Source: Cordylochernes scorpioides (lineage: Eukaryota > Arthropoda > Arachnida > Pseudoscorpiones > Chernetidae). From it: a stretch of 64,000 nucleotides of DNA. A program made the translations under genes and the position numbers. Of the stretch, positions 20,824-30,499 are shown piece after piece (the stretch's first letter is position 1; every line of letters begins with the position of its first letter). The notes below the pieces were generated by a model. It ran no database searches. It was not told the DNA's origin and saw only the letters and a list, made by a program, of their open reading frames with translations. Where the stretch lies: contig CP092880.1 of assembly GCA_030710605.1 (NCBI GenBank), forward strand, positions 23,022,467-23,086,466, read 5' to 3'.

Positions 20824-21001
20824 TATTCAGCATTCTCTCTCTCTCTCTCTCTGTGTAGCGAAAGCTACCATCTACAAGTACCATCTTGTTCTTGAGTTGG
20901 GTAACACCAGCCATCATATCGAACTGCCCACTCTGTGGGAAAGAATTCTCGCAGTCTATCGGTGGCGGAGTCTTTCCCGCGGTGAGAACACCAATGAAGA
21001 C
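20824..21001. other. Unidentified sequence with a CPLCGKEF-like frame
   Basis: Between a CT run and a TA run, about 170 bases with a plus-strand frame containing NCPLCGKEFSQS, a short Cys-x2-Cys motif. Too short to assign; it may be a fragment of a retrotransposon ORF. Confidence 0.25.
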
Positions 21002-21002
21002 C

Positions 21003-21033
21003 TTGTATATATATATATACATTTGTACTATTT

Positions 21034-21083
<50 letters not shown>
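21003..21083. repeat. (TA)n microsatellite
   Basis: Runs of TA interrupted once by CATTTGTACTATTTTTTCA. Confidence 0.9.
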
Positions 21084-21085
<2 letters not shown>

Positions 21086-21137
21086 AAGCAATAGAAAAAA
21101 ATAAAAGATAAGTGGGTCAGGTGTTGATAAATAAAAA

Positions 21138-21515
21138 TAAATAAGGCATCTGACCACGAGCACATGTGCTTTTTAGATGGCAGAGCGCCATCTAGTGGAG
21201 CAAAAATAAACTAAACGTTTATTTAGCTTGCTCCGAGATATTTGGCCAACCCAATACCCATTTCTTGATATTTCGGGAAGCCATTAATATCAAAAATCAT
21301 TTTGGTCGAAGTGGTTACAGCCTTCTCCACGCTGACGAGCGCCAACAGCGCGAAACGCGTTAGTGGATGGCTTTTCTTGATTTATCAAGAAATTGGGTTG
21401 GCCAAATATCTCGGAGCAAGCTAAATAAACGTTTAGTTTATTTTGCTCCACTAGATGGCGCTCTGCCATCTAAAAAGCACATGTGCTCGTGGTCAGGAGA
21501 TGCCTTCTTTATTTT
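21138..21515. mobile_element. Foldback MITE, family D, with central ribozyme motif
   Basis: Arms of about 140 bases: left GGCATCTGACCACGAGCACA, right the complement TGTGCTCGTGGTCAGGAGAT. They include GAGCGCCATCTAGTGG and TTTGGCCAACCCAAT. The ~100-base centre holds a hammerhead-like motif (21326-21367, plus). No coding frame. This is the best-preserved copy of the family. Confidence 0.85.
21326..21367 (+). ncRNA. Hammerhead-ribozyme-like motif, type I layout
   Basis: Plus strand: stem I strand UCCACG, core CUGACGA (position 7 is free, so this is a full match), stem II GCGC/GCGC with loop CAACA, GAA, palindrome ACGCGU, then U and stem I strand AGUGGA. Stem I pairs at five of six positions, with an A-G mismatch beside the cleavage site. 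The core is complete. Location in the centre of a foldback repeat matches the motif at 8061-8103. Confidence 0.72.
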
Positions 21516-21673
21516 TAATATATATATATGTATATATATTTATCGATTATTTTATATATATTTATTTATCTATATTTATTGACATTTATTCAATTCTGTA
21601 TTTAGCCATATATAATCTTATATGAACATTGAACTGAAGTAGTTTAAATCTAAATCTCTCTCCCTCTCTCGCG

Positions 21674-21960
21674 GTGGGCTTCGAGGACCACGCCATCACC
21701 ATCTTCTCAGCGGCGAAGCATGCGATCTATGTATTCTTCGTAGATCGCGAAATACGTGGTATCGCTGGAGACCCGCTGGCAATCTTCCACCAAGCTCTGC
21801 AGCGGTGACTGAGACGGCATGTACAATGTCATTGTACATAACATATTGTTTATATCGATTTTTCGTTTTTTCATGTTAATTTCTCATAAATAGTGCAGAC
21901 TGTGCACCTTTCTGTATTGGCAAGATGTCAATAAAAATATGTTAATTGTCATTGTCTCTC
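21674..21960 (+). pseudogene. C-terminal end and 3' UTR of an unrecognised retroelement ORF
   Basis: A 44-codon open stretch (from GTG 21674, no start visible, to TGA at 21808) reads VGFEDHAITIFSAAKHAIYV and onward to LAIFHQALQR. It is followed by a ~150-base AT-rich region ending AAGATGTCAATAAAA and a TC-rich run. The 3' part recurs at 9685-9770 (minus), so this is a repeat. I do not recognise the protein family. Confidence 0.4.
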
Positions 21961-22063
21961 TCTCTCTCTCTTTATCGAAACCCTATTTTCAATCAAAACA
22001 AATAAATAAGCCTTATTTTATGATACACTTGTGCGCATCATTTATTATGAGAATTCGAAACTA

Positions 22064-23379
22064 CAGGGTCCATTATGAAAGTAATGAGCATTTACTGGTA
22101 AAATACATTTATTGATCGTAATTTGTGCAAATGTTCAATAGTCTTCAAAATACATTCCTCCTGCATCAATACACTTGCGGAGACGCGTTTGCCACGCCTG
22201 AAAGGCACCCTGAAACTCCTCGACAGGAATGCTTCCCAAGAACATTGTAACATGGTGTTGGATGATTTCCACGGTTTCCCAATGTTTTCCTTTCATCTCT
22301 CTCTTGAGTCTAGGAAACAAAAAGAAGTCACATGGAGCTAAGTCGGGACTGTAAGGGGGGTGAGGGATCACCGGGGTGTTGCTCCGGGCCAGGAAGTTGG
22401 TAATGATGAAGGCTGTGTGGCTGGTGGCATTGTCATGGTGGAGCTTGACCGTGTCTTTAATGTCAGTCCTCACGCGTGCGATCTGGCGTTTCAATCTCCT
22501 GAGCACCTCCAGGTAAAAGGCTGAGTTTACAGTTTGTCCCTGCGGTACAAACTCACAATGGACTATTCCTCGGATGTCAAAGAAGACAATGATCATCGTT
22601 TTGATGCGCGACTTGCTCATTCGCGCTTTCTTGGGGCGTGGGGATGATTTTGTGTGCCATGCACAGCTCTGCCTTTTCGACTCTGGGTCGTATTCAAACA
22701 TCCAGGATTCGTTTCCGGTTACTACAGAGTTCAGAAAGTCCGGTTCATTTTGAATCAAATCCAACAATTCTTGACAGCGCAAAACTCTAAGTTCTTTCTG
22801 GTCTTGCGTCAACACTTTCGGCACGAGCTTCGCACAGACCTTACGCATTTGCAGATCCTCGGTCACTATCCCATGTACCACAAATGTGGACATGTGTAAT
22901 GTGTCAGCAATTTGCTGGATGCTTAATCGACGGTCGGTAAGCAAAACTTCGAGCACACGATCCACGTTCTCGTCAGTTCTGGACGTTGTTGGGCGTCCTG
23001 AACGGGGATCGTCGGCAACCTCCTCCCGGCCCTCCTTGAGTGCCTTGTGCCACTTCCCAGACTGTGATCTTGAAATACAATCGTCCTTGAAGGCTTTTTG
23101 CAGAACCTGGAATTTTTCGGTTGCATTTTTTCCAAGCCTCACGCAAAACTTTATGGTGTATCGTTGTTCAAGCGAACGCTCCATCGCGCTATGTTACAAA
23201 AGTTGAAAACACACTTCAAGCGGAGGCATGTATCTCCCCTCACACTGCTCGAGCTCAACTGACGACCGGATGGATTGAAAGGGCATATCCCTCCACCACA
23301 TTTCTCACGGTTTTACCGTGCTGCCATCTATCGTCGCGTCACAATAACATTATGCTCATTACTTTCATAATGGACCCTG
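22064..23379 (-). mobile_element. Mariner transposon
   Basis: 1316 bases, inverted ends CAGGGTCCATTATGAAAGTA and complement (about 28 bases), TA on both sides (22062-22063, 23380-23381). The single gene is on the minus strand. Confidence 0.93.
22135..23184 (-). CDS. Mariner transposase, intact frame, altered first catalytic Asp
   Basis: 349 residues, normal mariner length. N-terminal paired-type DNA-binding region (about residues 8-110: SQSGKWHKALKEG, DDPRSGRPTTS, RRLSIQQIADTLHMS). Linker with WVP-like segment replaced by KLVPKVLT. Catalytic part: VVTGNESWMFEYDP, HDNATSHTA, and SPDLAPCDFFLFPRLK, the last two Asp being 34 residues apart (DD34D). The first catalytic position, Asp in TGDE of the family, is Asn here (codon AAC). 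This should abolish strand cleavage although the frame is open. It could still bind the inverted repeats; that is inference. Confidence 0.92.
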   Translation of the reverse strand: MERSLEQRYTIKFCVRLGKNATEKFQVLQKAFKDDCISRSQSGKWHKALKEGREEVADDPRSGRPTTSRTDENVDRVLEVLLTDRRLSIQQIADTLHMSTFVVHGIVTEDLQMRKVCAKLVPKVLTQDQKELRVLRCQELLDLIQNEPDFLNSVVTGNESWMFEYDPESKRQSCAWHTKSSPRPKKARMSKSRIKTMIIVFFDIRGIVHCEFVPQGQTVNSAFYLEVLRRLKRQIARVRTDIKDTVKLHHDNATSHTAFIITNFLARSNTPVIPHPPYSPDLAPCDFFLFPRLKREMKGKHWETVEIIQHHVTMFLGSIPVEEFQGAFQAWQTRLRKCIDAGGMYFEDY

Positions 23380-23665
23380 TATAATAGACGCGTATGATTC
23401 TTTTCCAAATTAAACAATTTCTACTGTCCTTACTGCAACGAGAAATAAATGGGAGAGCCTGGTTCACCACTGATGTGTCAGACCTTCCCATTAATTTTTC
23501 CATTGCAGTAAGGGCAGTAAAAATTGATTAATTTTTAAAAGAATCATACGCGTCTATTATAGTTTCGAATTTTCAAGCCTTATTATGCCAATCCAAATTT
23601 ACCAAGCCTATGCTAAATATAATTATTCGGATTAAGTGCAAAGGGCTAAAAAAAAGATAGAATAA

Positions 23666-23666
<1 letters not shown>

Positions 23667-23720
<54 letters not shown>
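23667..23720. repeat. (TA)n microsatellite
   Basis: About 27 TA units directly left of the large inverted repeat. Confidence 0.9.
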
Positions 23721-23724
<4 letters not shown>

Positions 23725-24299
23725 TAGTTATGAAAATTTTAAGATTAATAATTTTTTTTATTTAATTTAAATGTGTGAGGTTTTTTTTTTTTTTTTTAAT
23801 GTTTTGTAATAAAAAATTAGTTAGATTATATTTTTAAAAAAAGTAACACCAGCAAAGCATCGGCAGTTACGCGTCATAGGCTGGGTGAAAAAAGGAATAA
23901 GCGAAGAGAAAGTTTTAAAGAGAAGAGCAAAGACAGAACCATGATAATAATTTTCCAAATATAAAATAAAGCTAATCACAAAAATCTATCTTCTCTCATC
24001 AAGAGAGAAAATAGAGCAAAAAAATACTTCTCTCTCTCTCTCTAATTAGCACTATTTTATATTTGGAAAATTATTATGATGGTTCTGTCTTTGCTCTTCT
24101 CTTTAAAACTTTCTCTTCGCTTATTCCTTTTTTCACCCAGCCTATGACGCGTAACTGCCGATGCTTTGCTGGTGTTACTTTTTTTTCTTAAATATAATCT
24201 AACTAATTATTTATTACAAAAAAAAATTAAAAAACAAACTTCACACATTCAAATTAAATTTTAAAAAATTATTAATCTTAAAATTTTCATAACTATACT
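23721..24299. mobile_element. Large near-perfect inverted repeat (foldback)
   Basis: Left arm 23721-23977 and right arm 24043-24299 are complementary over about 255 bases. Shared blocks include AGTATAGTTATGAAAATTTT, AGTAACACCAGCAAAGCATC, GGCAGTTACGCGTCATAGGC and AAGAGCAAAGACAGAACC. The loop is ~65 bases with a CT/GA run. Arms differ mainly in T-run lengths, so the structure is young. No target duplication was identified because the left side abuts a TA microsatellite. Confidence 0.85.
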
Positions 24300-24524
24300 A
24301 TTTGATACAGAATTAGCTTGCTGTTCTGACTCAAAATTAATTCAAAATCTGTAGTTCTTAATAGTTTACTTTTCCTCTATTTTCCAAATATAAAAAAATT
24401 ACTATTAATATATATATATAGGTCAACGTTTGTATGTTTATTTATTTTTTCTATAAGTTTCTTCAATATACTTTTTTCTGATAAAAATATTACTTCACAT
24501 TCACCCCCGATTTTTGCCATATTC

Positions 24525-24690
24525 TAACCTAACCAGTGAATGCAAGTAACCAAACGTGACTCTGGAACACTGTAAAATTCGAACTGCATTCTTCATGTGT
24601 AGAAATGTGACGCACTTGCAGTTAAAGCAGTCCTTAACTACAACTAAGCATGACTATCATGGCGTGTACGACATTTTTACAGAGGATAAT
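24525..24690 (+). mobile_element. tRNA-derived SINE, diverged 3' half
   Basis: Matches blocks GCAAGTAACCAAACG, TCGAACTGC, GTGTAGAAATGTG, AAAGCAGTC and ATCATGGC of the full SINE. Confidence 0.6.
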
Positions 24691-24719
24691 ATATATAATA
24701 TTTTTATTTATATTTATAT

Positions 24720-24930
24720 TTTCTAGAACAACTCTATGAAGTCCGCCGCCAGATAGAAGCGCTTTGCTTTACATAAACTCATTGCTGCTGTTTCTTTTGG
24801 CCGCCAAAAATATTTTTGTAGATATGTAAATACGTAATATTTTATTTTTTCTATAAACCTTAAGTCAGGTATTACCTTTTCTCAAATTATGTCCTATATA
24901 TTTTTTTAATCACAATTAAAGAAAATTTTG
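24720..24930 (+). repeat. Interspersed repeat shared with 48640-48840
   Basis: Blocks CCGCCAGA, CCATTGTTGCTGTTTC-like, TTTTGTA...GTAAATA, CCTTAAG...CAGG/AGCATTAC, TTTTATCAAATTAT-like occur in the same order in both places. Family unknown. Confidence 0.45.
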
Positions 24931-24937
24931 ATACCTT

Positions 24938-25545
24938 CCTTCAATGCCTTCCTCTACTGAGGGTGGGCCACATGGTCTCTCCATATCTCCCTCCTTCAAT
25001 GTCTTCCTCTACTGAGGGTGGGCCACATGGTCTCTCCATATCTCCCTCCTTCAGTGTCTTCCTCTACTGAGGGTGGGCCACATGGTCTCTCCATATCTCC
25101 CTCCTTCAATGTCTTCCTCTACTGAGGGTGGGCCACATGGTCTCTCCATATCTCCCTCCTTCAATGTCTTCCTCTACTGAGGGTGGGCCACATGGTCTCT
25201 CCATATCTCCCTCCTTCAATGTCTTCCTCTACTGAGGGTGGGCCACATGGTCTCTCCATATCTCCCTCCTTCAGTGCCTTCCTCTACTGAGGGTGGGCCA
25301 CATGGTCTCTCCATATCTCCCTCCTTCAGTGTCTTTCTCTACTGAGGGTGGGCCACATGGTCTCTCCATATCTCCCTCCTTCAGTGCCTTCCTCTACTGA
25401 GGGTGAGCCACATGGTCTCTCCATATCTCCCTCCTTCAATGCCTTCCTCTACTGAGGGTGGGCCACATGGTCTCTCCATATCTCCCTCCTTCAATGCCTT
25501 CCTCTACTGAGGGTGGGCCACATGGTCTCTCCATACTTCCTCCGC
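24938..25545. repeat. 55-bp minisatellite, 11 units
   Basis: The unit carries CCTCTACTGAGGGTGGGCCA and CATGGTCTCTCCATATCTCC. GGGTGGGCCA recurs every 55 bases from 24961 to 25511. Units differ at a few sites (TCAATG/TCAGTG, GCC/GTC). One unit has GGGTGAGCCA. Confidence 0.95.
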
Positions 25546-25579
25546 TATCCTATATATATATATATATAAACACAGGGCC

Positions 25580-25860
25580 ACAGTCAGCGTTCGAAGGAGA
25601 TTAATAGAATCGCCGAATGCCGTGGTCCATTTGAACGAGGAAAGCAAAGACTAGAACACGGCTGATTCCACACAGCCTGTTCAGTGATACGTTAACCTTG
25701 ACGTATGCACGAAGGAACGTATGGCCATTGGACATGTATCGGACCTGGAGGCTGTTGTTGGGTGCTGCGCTGCCTGGAGTACAGGAGCTTCATCTATGCT
25801 TCCTTTCTTCCTGTGGTGAATCTGTATAAGACCTGTGGTCTTAATAAATCTTTGTGTATG
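25580..25860 (+). repeat. Possible LTR-like sequence upstream of gag fragment
   Basis: GC-richer segment ending TCTTAATAAATCTTTGTG, placed directly before a gag fragment in the same orientation. An LTR is plausible, but no second copy in the window confirms its limits. Confidence 0.3.
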
Positions 25861-26050
25861 TGAAGGCAATATTATTGACCTTAATAGGTCCAGAAACCTT
25901 TTCTTTGACAAGATCATTGGCCGCATCAAAACCTTCAAATGATATTGATTATAGTGGATTGAACAAGCTATTAATATACACGTATATTCTAGGAAGACTG
26001 GTTCGGAGCTTTCCGTTTAAAAATAAATTTCTTGAATTTAAATGGAAGTA
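25860..26050 (+). pseudogene. Gypsy gag fragment
   Basis: The frame reads KAILLTLIGPETFSLTRSLA and then a KPS...YSGLNKLL block, the middle of gag in many gypsy elements (IGPE-Y-LLR-L type). It is short, with no zinc knuckle, and is followed at once by a pol fragment in another frame, so most of gag and protease is deleted. Confidence 0.6.
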
Positions 26051-26055
26051 ATCCG

Positions 26056-26260
26056 ATATCTCCTGAATTCAAGGAATTGTTCAAGGAAGAAATAGATGCT
26101 TATAATGGCCCTTTAATTCACATTGATCTTCCTGAATATGCTGTGCCAAAATTTGTAAAGGCCAGGGCAGTACCTTTTGCTCTAAGAGAGTTAGTGGATA
26201 AAAACTGAAATCCCTGGAAGAGCAAAGTATTATTGAACCTATAAAAATTTCTAAATAAGC
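26056..26260 (+). pseudogene. Gypsy pol fragment, start of reverse transcriptase
   Basis: Reads EFKELFKEEIDAYNG, then AVPKFVKARAVPFALRELVD, which is the protease-RT junction of gypsy pol. A missing base after about 26205 throws the frame; the next stretch (SLEEQSIIEPIK in the shifted frame) is the expected continuation. RT itself is absent. Confidence 0.7.
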
Positions 26261-26649
26261 TTTGTGTGTGTAATATATATGAACAATAAAGAAACATATT
26301 CAGACAGTTAATGGCCTTGCTCTCTATTTAATCGTATTGACAAAATAATTCGGAATGTTGATGAGCTAATGGTTAAAATATTGGCTGGATGTACTGCGCT
26401 GCATCTCTGGGGATAATGGTGGCTCTCTCTATTGAATTGGGACGTTGGCCAAATGGCGATCATCTCTTGCCATGGAATTCTTCTTCCCCCTCTCTTCTGC
26501 AGTTGACATTTACGGAAATAATCAAACTGCTCGACCAGACACACATCAAAGGCATTCTCTTGATCTTTTTCATGTTAATATTGAATAAGAAGTCAATAAA
26601 AGTGTTCTAATTGTCACATCAAATGCATTCTTCAATACAATTTCCTCTT

Positions 26650-27232
26650 ATCTATATATATAGAAATGAATGTATGTGTGTGTGTGTCCTTTATGCCTGA
26701 CCAAACCACTCATTGGAACGCCATGAAACTTTGAGAAGTTATTTAGTATAGTACTGGGAAGGTTTTTTTCTAGCAAATAAAAATTTTTAAATAACTTTTC
26801 GCCTAAAAATAATCAAGATAAATATTCTAATTTATCTGGTATAATTCAACAATCTGCTCTAAATATTATCATGATGATACGATGATTTTGTAATCTAGAA
26901 AATTAGGAAAGACAAAATTCAGGATGACACGGCAATTTATTTGAGCCAAGAATAATGATACAATTCCAAGGCAAGATACTATTTCTTTAACTTCCAATTA
27001 CCGAGGAAACCAATTAATATTGATTTTATTCATCTTATCGAGTATTTTTCAGGGGACCGGGAAAAAATGTTCACTTTATCGAGAGATTCAAATTTACGAG
27101 TTTACAATTATCGAAATATTTCTATTATTTTTTTTAATAAGTTTATAGAGAATTGTTTTAACGAATGTTCGTTAGAGAAACCTTTACTCGGGTAAAACCC
27201 GGGCGAAGCCGGGTCCATCCGCTAGTTATATA
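26650..27232 (-). mobile_element. RTE-related non-autonomous element
   Basis: On the minus strand it begins CTAGCGGATGGACCCGGCTT (27232) and ends with a GACACACACACAC-type run and TATATATAGA near 26655. Internal block AATTTTCTAGATTACAAAAT and the CCGTGTCATCCTGAATTTTG block are shared with 4215-4780. Confidence 0.65.
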
Positions 27233-27235
27233 TAT

Positions 27236-27310
27236 GACGTAACTTTATTAACATCCTATAACGCGATATCCAAAACTCAAGAGATATTTGCGTCAATACA
27301 TTTCTTTAAT
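27236..27310 (-). mobile_element. 3' UTR fragment of the non-LTR element at 52250-54150
   Basis: Matches about 54095-54165 in inverse orientation (TTGACGCAAATATCYCTGAG, GGATATCGCGTT). No coding part. Confidence 0.45.
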
Positions 27311-27344
27311 TCGATAAAATAATCCCTTGAATCAATATTAAAAC

Positions 27345-27630
27345 AAGAACATTAAACATCCAGGGAAAAGTTTCTTTTAAAAATATTTTTCAATCAAAAA
27401 TCTCTTAAGCTTTCTGGCAAGTTAGCCCTTATACGGGAGAAAATATCTTACATCATTAATAGGCCAATAAGATATAAAATTAAATAAAGTTATTTGGTTG
27501 TTTACATTTGTTTCAATGCATAATTAACGCGAAAGCACGCGCAACAGAAGCCCTCGTTGATTATGCATTGAAACAAATGTAAACAACTAAAGAACCTTTT
27601 TTAAAATCTTTTCCCTGGAGTCTCACTATG
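27345..27630. mobile_element. Foldback element, family G
   Basis: TCCAGGGAAAAG...TTTAAAA and GTTGTTTACATTTGTTTCAA, TGCATAAT on the left are repeated inverted on the right (ATTATGCATTGAAACAAATG, TTTTCCCTGGA). The inner arms (27497-27530, 27560-27592) are nearly perfect. Confidence 0.65.
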
Positions 27631-27974
27631 TTCTTATTTTAACATTTCTTTACATCATAACAAATTAGCTATATACAAGGAGAAAGGTCAAAGAGAAAAG
27701 ACAAACATACAAAAGCAATTCCCTCAAAATTTTCTTCCCTTTCTTTCCCAGTTCAAAAGATAGTTGTATATATATATATATATCTACAAAATTGATTAAA
27801 ATTTTTATATATTGTTTTCTCATCTACGAATTCGTGTAGCTGTCCGATGCTACCTAATTTTCTTTCCCTATAATCACGAAATATTGGGCGTTCCAGAAGT
27901 AGATGCTTCGAGTCTTGAATTTATTCTCCTTCTTATATATGGCATTAATGATTAGTGTATATATAACTCTTCAT

Positions 27975-28360
27975 ACATAACTTTTATACATTTCTAAGGA
28001 TATCAGAATATTCGAAAGATTGTATTGTAGAACGACGTTTGACAAATTTTTCTTTTAAACGAAAAATCGTAATTTTATTTTTGGTAGAAATACGACTATT
28101 TCTATCCTTACGGATGAAGTATGAAAGGATGAATTGTGAAGAGTAATGATGAACGGAAAAATAAAAGTGTCCAGGGATGGGAAACAAACCTATTCCTCTT
28201 CACAATTCATCCTCTCATACTTCATCCCTAAGGATATAAATAATCGTTATTTCTCTTTAAAATAAAATTAAGATTTTTCGTTCAAAAGAAAAGGTTTGCG
28301 GTAAAATTTGTCAAATGTCGTTCTACAATCATAAGCCACATTATATTGTATTATAGATTG
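27975..28360. mobile_element. Foldback element, family F
   Basis: Arms of about 170 bases: left ACGACGTTTGACAAATTTT, AGGATGAATTGTGAAGAG; right CTCTTCACAATTCATCCT, TGTCAAATGTCGT. A half copy is at 10385-10570. Confidence 0.7.
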
Positions 28361-28669
28361 TATTGTAATAATAATTTTGTATTTCGATGACGTATACATT
28401 TAATCTTCTATCCATATTCCAATGTACAAATAATCAAAAACAGGAGAATAATAACTCGTCTTTTGATTGTAGATATAATTTTTCAAACAAAGAAAACTTT
28501 AAATCATAACTCAATACGATTATATCATTATAGTTTATATAAATAGATAGAAATGACAAAATATATCTTTAAAATGTTCTTTATAAAACGTGCCGTATTC
28601 TAAAATTCCTTGGTAATGTGCGTATGAGTAAAAAAAAAAAGCTTATTTTGATACAATTTTGAGAAATAA

Positions 28670-28776
28670 TTGCTTATCCCTAGTACACGTAGTACAGGCC
28701 ATGATATTCAAGGTGTGTAGAAGTTAGCGACTGCTTTTACTGTAAGTGCACCACATGTCTACACTATATGTAGCAA
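28670..28776 (-). mobile_element. tRNA-derived SINE, 3' fragment
   Basis: Starts with TTGCTTATCCCTAGTACACG (the SINE 3' end, inverse) and continues to ACATGTCTACAC, where the TRIM-like element begins. Confidence 0.7.
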
Positions 28777-28777
28777 T

Positions 28778-29455
28778 TGTAGCAATTATTTATTATTTTA
28801 TTAACAGAGTATCATTTTTTTATGTTTATAATTTGCTACTCTGTAAACTTCCCTCATTGCTTATCTTTTGTCTATCATTCATAGTTTGTTAAAGCCTTAA
28901 ATTGCTGTGTCATCCCGAAGTTTGTATTTTATATTTTTTTACGTGGCATTTTGGTGGAGAAGCTGGGTAAGTTAGGGAAGACAAACTGAAGATCGCCGAG
29001 AAAACCTTGAAGCCATGGGTGCTGTGATCTGCATTTTCAGAGACTGACTCCAGGATTCCACCGCCGTGTCAGAGCCAAGACTTCCTTCCAAGATGACGAT
29101 GCCCCTATAGACGATACGACGACAAACCGCTCTTCACGCCGCAAGAAAAATGACGCAAAGGTACTATGGACAAAGTTCCAAGACTTCGATGGAATCCTTG
29201 GCAGAAGCACGTCAGATCCATATCAGTAGCTACAATAATTGCAAGCTGTGGGTCACAGCTCCCATAGAAAAAGAGCTATGTAACAAAGTATTTATTATTT
29301 TATCAACAGAGTATCGTTTGTTTATGTTTATATTTTGATATTCTATAAACTTCCCTCTGTGCTTATCTTTTGTTTATCATTCATAGTTTGTTCTTGCCTT
29401 AAATAAAATTGCTGTGTCATCCAGAAGTTTGTCTTTCCTAATTTTCCACGTGACA
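28778..29455 (+). mobile_element. TRIM-like miniature LTR retrotransposon
   Basis: Direct repeats 28778-28948 and 29279-29455 (171 and 177 bases) begin TGTA and end CGTGGCA/CGTGACA. Right after the left repeat is TTTTGGTGGAGAAGCTGGG, beginning TGG as a primer-binding site; the gag-only element at 49710-51711 has the related TGGTGGAGAGACTGG. Before the right repeat is AGAAAAAGAG, a polypurine tract. The 330-base interior has no coding domain. I did not find a convincing target duplication. Confidence 0.7.
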
Positions 29456-29499
29456 ATATTGCAGTGTAGAAACATTAGTGATGATAAAGTCAAGATGAC

Positions 29500-29940
29500 A
29501 ATTTATTACACAAAAACAATTTAAAAAACATCCCCTTATTTACATTAAAGAGAGACAGAGTAAATTTTTGAGTAATAAAATATTAAATTTATTAATATGT
29601 TGATTGAATAGTATGTATTCTCTGTTAAGATATGGTTAAAAATGAGAGTAAAGTGAAAGGTTATCGTCCTGGCCCAGAGATAGCATTCCAATCGGAAAAA
29701 GAATACGTTTCCTCTCTGTACGCGTATGTCATTATTTTGAAAGACAAGTTTCAACTTGTTTGCTTAAGTAGTTTGTGTAAAATACACGTCTTGCGCCTGT
29801 TTCGTTAAAATTGATAAATTTTATTATCGTGTAGTTATCAAATTCTTCGTTTTGAATGAATTACCCTCTAAATAAATTCATCCGAAGTTGACAAAAGTTT
29901 AGGAGAACTCTGATTCTCAATTTCAACCGTTACAAAGTGT
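29500..29940. other. No gene recognised
   Basis: AT-rich; a minus-strand 69-codon frame has no domain signature. Confidence 0.4.
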
Positions 29941-29946
29941 GAGTAG

Positions 29947-30450
29947 TTGAATTTAATTGATTTTAATATATTGTCGCGTGTTTCCCCTCTCTGGTTTTTC
30001 GGGACGACACCGTTTTCTCCACCGTGGATCCCAGGCTACGTTGCTTCACCTCTGCAGACAGCCCAAAGACCCTCTGAGAACCACCACTCAAGTGGATCTC
30101 CTTTCCTCTGGCAGTATCTCTCGACCTTACCACTGGTGGGGGACACGAGAGACTTACCAGAAGAGTAGCGACTGTGATGTTGGCGAGACAGCAACCGGCA
30201 TCAAGACTTCTAACACTCTTTTATTGTCTTCTTTAAACCATATTACATAATAACTCGAATATCCATTAACGGGCATTTACAGTAATTTACATCCTAGAGC
30301 CAATATAAACGGATATTTACAATTATTAGCCCTAGGAAACAGGACCACAGCAGTAAGCTACTCCCACACCAGTCCCAGAACAGAAATAGGCTAAAGCGCC
30401 ATCTATTGGAGGAGGTTGTAGGGTGTTTTCGGGCCGATACCCGTAACAAT
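29947..30450 (-). repeat. Possible LTR or non-LTR derived GC-rich block
   Basis: GC-rich sequence, then a segment starting TGTTGGCGAGAC (30179) and ending GATACCCGTAACA (about 30448), which could be an LTR on the minus strand with AATAAAAG as poly-A signal. It contains AGCGCCATCTATTGGAGG. No second copy or target duplication was found. Confidence 0.3.
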
Positions 30451-30499
30451 ATATATATTTATTATCGAAATAAGCGTCTCTGCCTTTATTTAAAAAAAA

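Larger units (their letters stand above)
22018..23574. mobile_element. Foldback MITE, family B, holding a mariner
   Basis: Family B ends and interior (AGACGCGTATGATTCTTTT, ACTGCAACGAGAAATAAATG, GCAGTAAGGGCAGTAAAAAT) flank the mariner at 22064-23379. Direct 10-bp duplications AAGCCTTATT at 22008-22017 and 23575-23584 support MULE-like insertion. The mariner went in later. Confidence 0.8.

Noticed and set aside
20771-21163. 130-codon minus-strand frame with Ile-Tyr repeats
   Set aside because: Its core is a translated TA microsatellite; only the non-repeat part was kept as an unidentified segment.
24938-25545. CRISPR-like array
   Set aside because: Units are contiguous 55-bp repeats with no unique spacers, in a eukaryotic repeat-rich context.
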